From CAWFKW01 sp963816535 (lineage in GTDB: Bacteria; Bacteroidota; Ignavibacteria; Tepidaquicellales; OLB5): DNA of 64,000 bases. This document shows positions 63,365 to 64,000 of this stretch, piece after piece (within the stretch, counting starts at the first letter, position 1; every line of letters starts with the position of its first letter). The translations under genes and the position numbers were made by a program. The stretch spans positions 1 through 64,000 of the forward strand of contig CAWFKW010000003.1 in NCBI GenBank assembly GCA_963816535.1, read 5' to 3'. The notes under the pieces were generated by a model. That model saw only the letters and a program-made list of their open reading frames with translations, had not been told where the DNA came from and searched no databases.

Positions 63365-64000
63365 ATGAAGAGCGCATTAATAACCGCCGCAATTGTTTTC
63401 CTGCTGGCAGGCTTCTCGTGTGAGAGCGCTGGACGGAATGACAAAACAGAACCGACCTCATCAGGTAAAACCGAAACGAAATCAAAACCAGACTCAACTA
63501 TTACAAATAAAATGGATTCCAGTTCGAATAAGTTTAAAGATCTAAACAAGGATGCTTTCGCGCTGCATTATGATGCAATTGTCGTGGATACTCACAACGA
63601 CGTCTTAATGCCCGTCATGATGGAAGGCGCCGATCTGACAAAAGAGAATGCCTCAACTCAATCTGATTTGATTAAATGGCAAAAAGGCGGACTTGATGTG
63701 CAGGTGTTTTCAATCTATGTGCCCGAAAGATACAAATCGGGGCACTACAAATACGCTATGAAGCTTATTGACCATCTTAATGAGGTTGCTAAAGACTATC
63801 CAGATATGCTTTACCTTACAGACAATTATCAGGACTTAATGACGGGCCTTAACGATAAACATTTCTGCGGCCTTATGGGCGCTGAAGGCGGCGCAATGAT
63901 AGAGGGTTCAATAGATAAACTGGAAAACCTGTATAACCGGGGCGTCAGATATCTTGGACTTACATGGAACACCAGCAACGAGATCGGAGTTTCCGCAAGG
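63365..64000 (+). CDS. Membrane dipeptidase (peptidase M19), cut by window end
   Basis: Exported lipoprotein dipeptidase that cleaves short peptides with zinc. A lipobox (LLAGFSC) and a Ser/Thr/Lys-rich linker precede the catalytic domain, whose first zinc motif VVDTHNDVLMP and the second GLMGAEGGAMIEG are visible, with TWNTSNEIG after it. The gene has no stop in the window; 212 codons are present, roughly half of the usual protein. Confidence 0.9.
   Translation, partial: MKSALITAAIVFLLAGFSCESAGRNDKTEPTSSGKTETKSKPDSTITNKMDSSSNKFKDLNKDAFALHYDAIVVDTHNDVLMPVMMEGADLTKENASTQSDLIKWQKGGLDVQVFSIYVPERYKSGHYKYAMKLIDHLNEVAKDYPDMLYLTDNYQDLMTGLNDKHFCGLMGAEGGAMIEGSIDKLENLYNRGVRYLGLTWNTSNEIGVSAR

Overview
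The window joins two unrelated pieces of DNA. Bases 1 to about 5711 are very GC-rich. They hold short, repeatedly frameshifted genes: an enoyl-CoA hydratase, two alkylguanine-DNA methyltransferases, a class III cyclase, an ECF sigma factor, a Flp-like pilin and two ABC-2 permeases. Coding style suggests a high-GC soil or groundwater bacterium of proteobacterial or myxococcal type; this is inference. At about 5711 the composition drops abruptly in the middle of an open frame, and the rest of the window (about 58 kb) is moderately AT-rich. The join runs through a permease on one side and a DEAD-box helicase on the other, and both are indel-ridden. I read it as an assembly chimera made from unpolished long-read sequence.

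The AT-rich part looks like a member of the Ignavibacteria or a close relative in the Bacteroidota/Chlorobi group. The main evidence is a series of secreted proteins ending in type IX secretion (T9SS) sorting domains of the QNYPNPFNP...GREVATLVNQ...SGVYFYKI type, together with extracytoplasmic beta-barrels and a DUF6600 protein.

Layout of the AT-rich part: 5.7-9.9 kb, DEAD-box fragment, DUF1579 protein, KirBac-type potassium channel, HAD phosphatase and a two-TM protein, with many palindromic repeats. 10-13 kb, two T9SS-sorted repeat proteins. 13-17.9 kb, DinB, a beta-barrel, a class C beta-lactamase-like hydrolase and two unknown proteins. 18-21.7 kb, purM, asd and lysine 6-aminotransferase. 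21.8-30.4 kb, DUF6600 protein and three T9SS proteins, one of 1567 residues. 30.6-34 kb, the ffh-rpsP-khpA-trmD-rplS operon, without rimM. 34-38 kb, deoxynucleoside kinase, DUF6165, tetraheme cytochrome, murI, four-helix-bundle protein, pyrE and a small acidic protein. 38-43.7 kb, PpiD-like foldase, beta-barrel, subtilase and biotin ligase. 43.8-55.9 kb, the Tyr/Thr/Gly tRNA-rpmG-Trp tRNA-secE-nusG-rplKAJL-rpoBC transcription/translation block, without tuf. 56-64 kb, folC, a sigma/anti-sigma/periplasmic-protein set, lytic transglycosylase, PAP2 phosphatase, DUF3108, a family 9 glycosyltransferase and an M19 dipeptidase cut by the window end.

The most interesting pattern is a population of short GC-rich palindromes. 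They lie between genes, but they also sit in frame inside the sorting domains of three T9SS proteins (at the same loop in two of them), inside two broken copies of tRNA-Gly, beside a truncated duplicate of the HAD gene, and across the 5' end of the PAP2 gene. Separately, rpoB and rpoC each carry a one-base insertion, which in essential genes most likely marks residual sequencing error.
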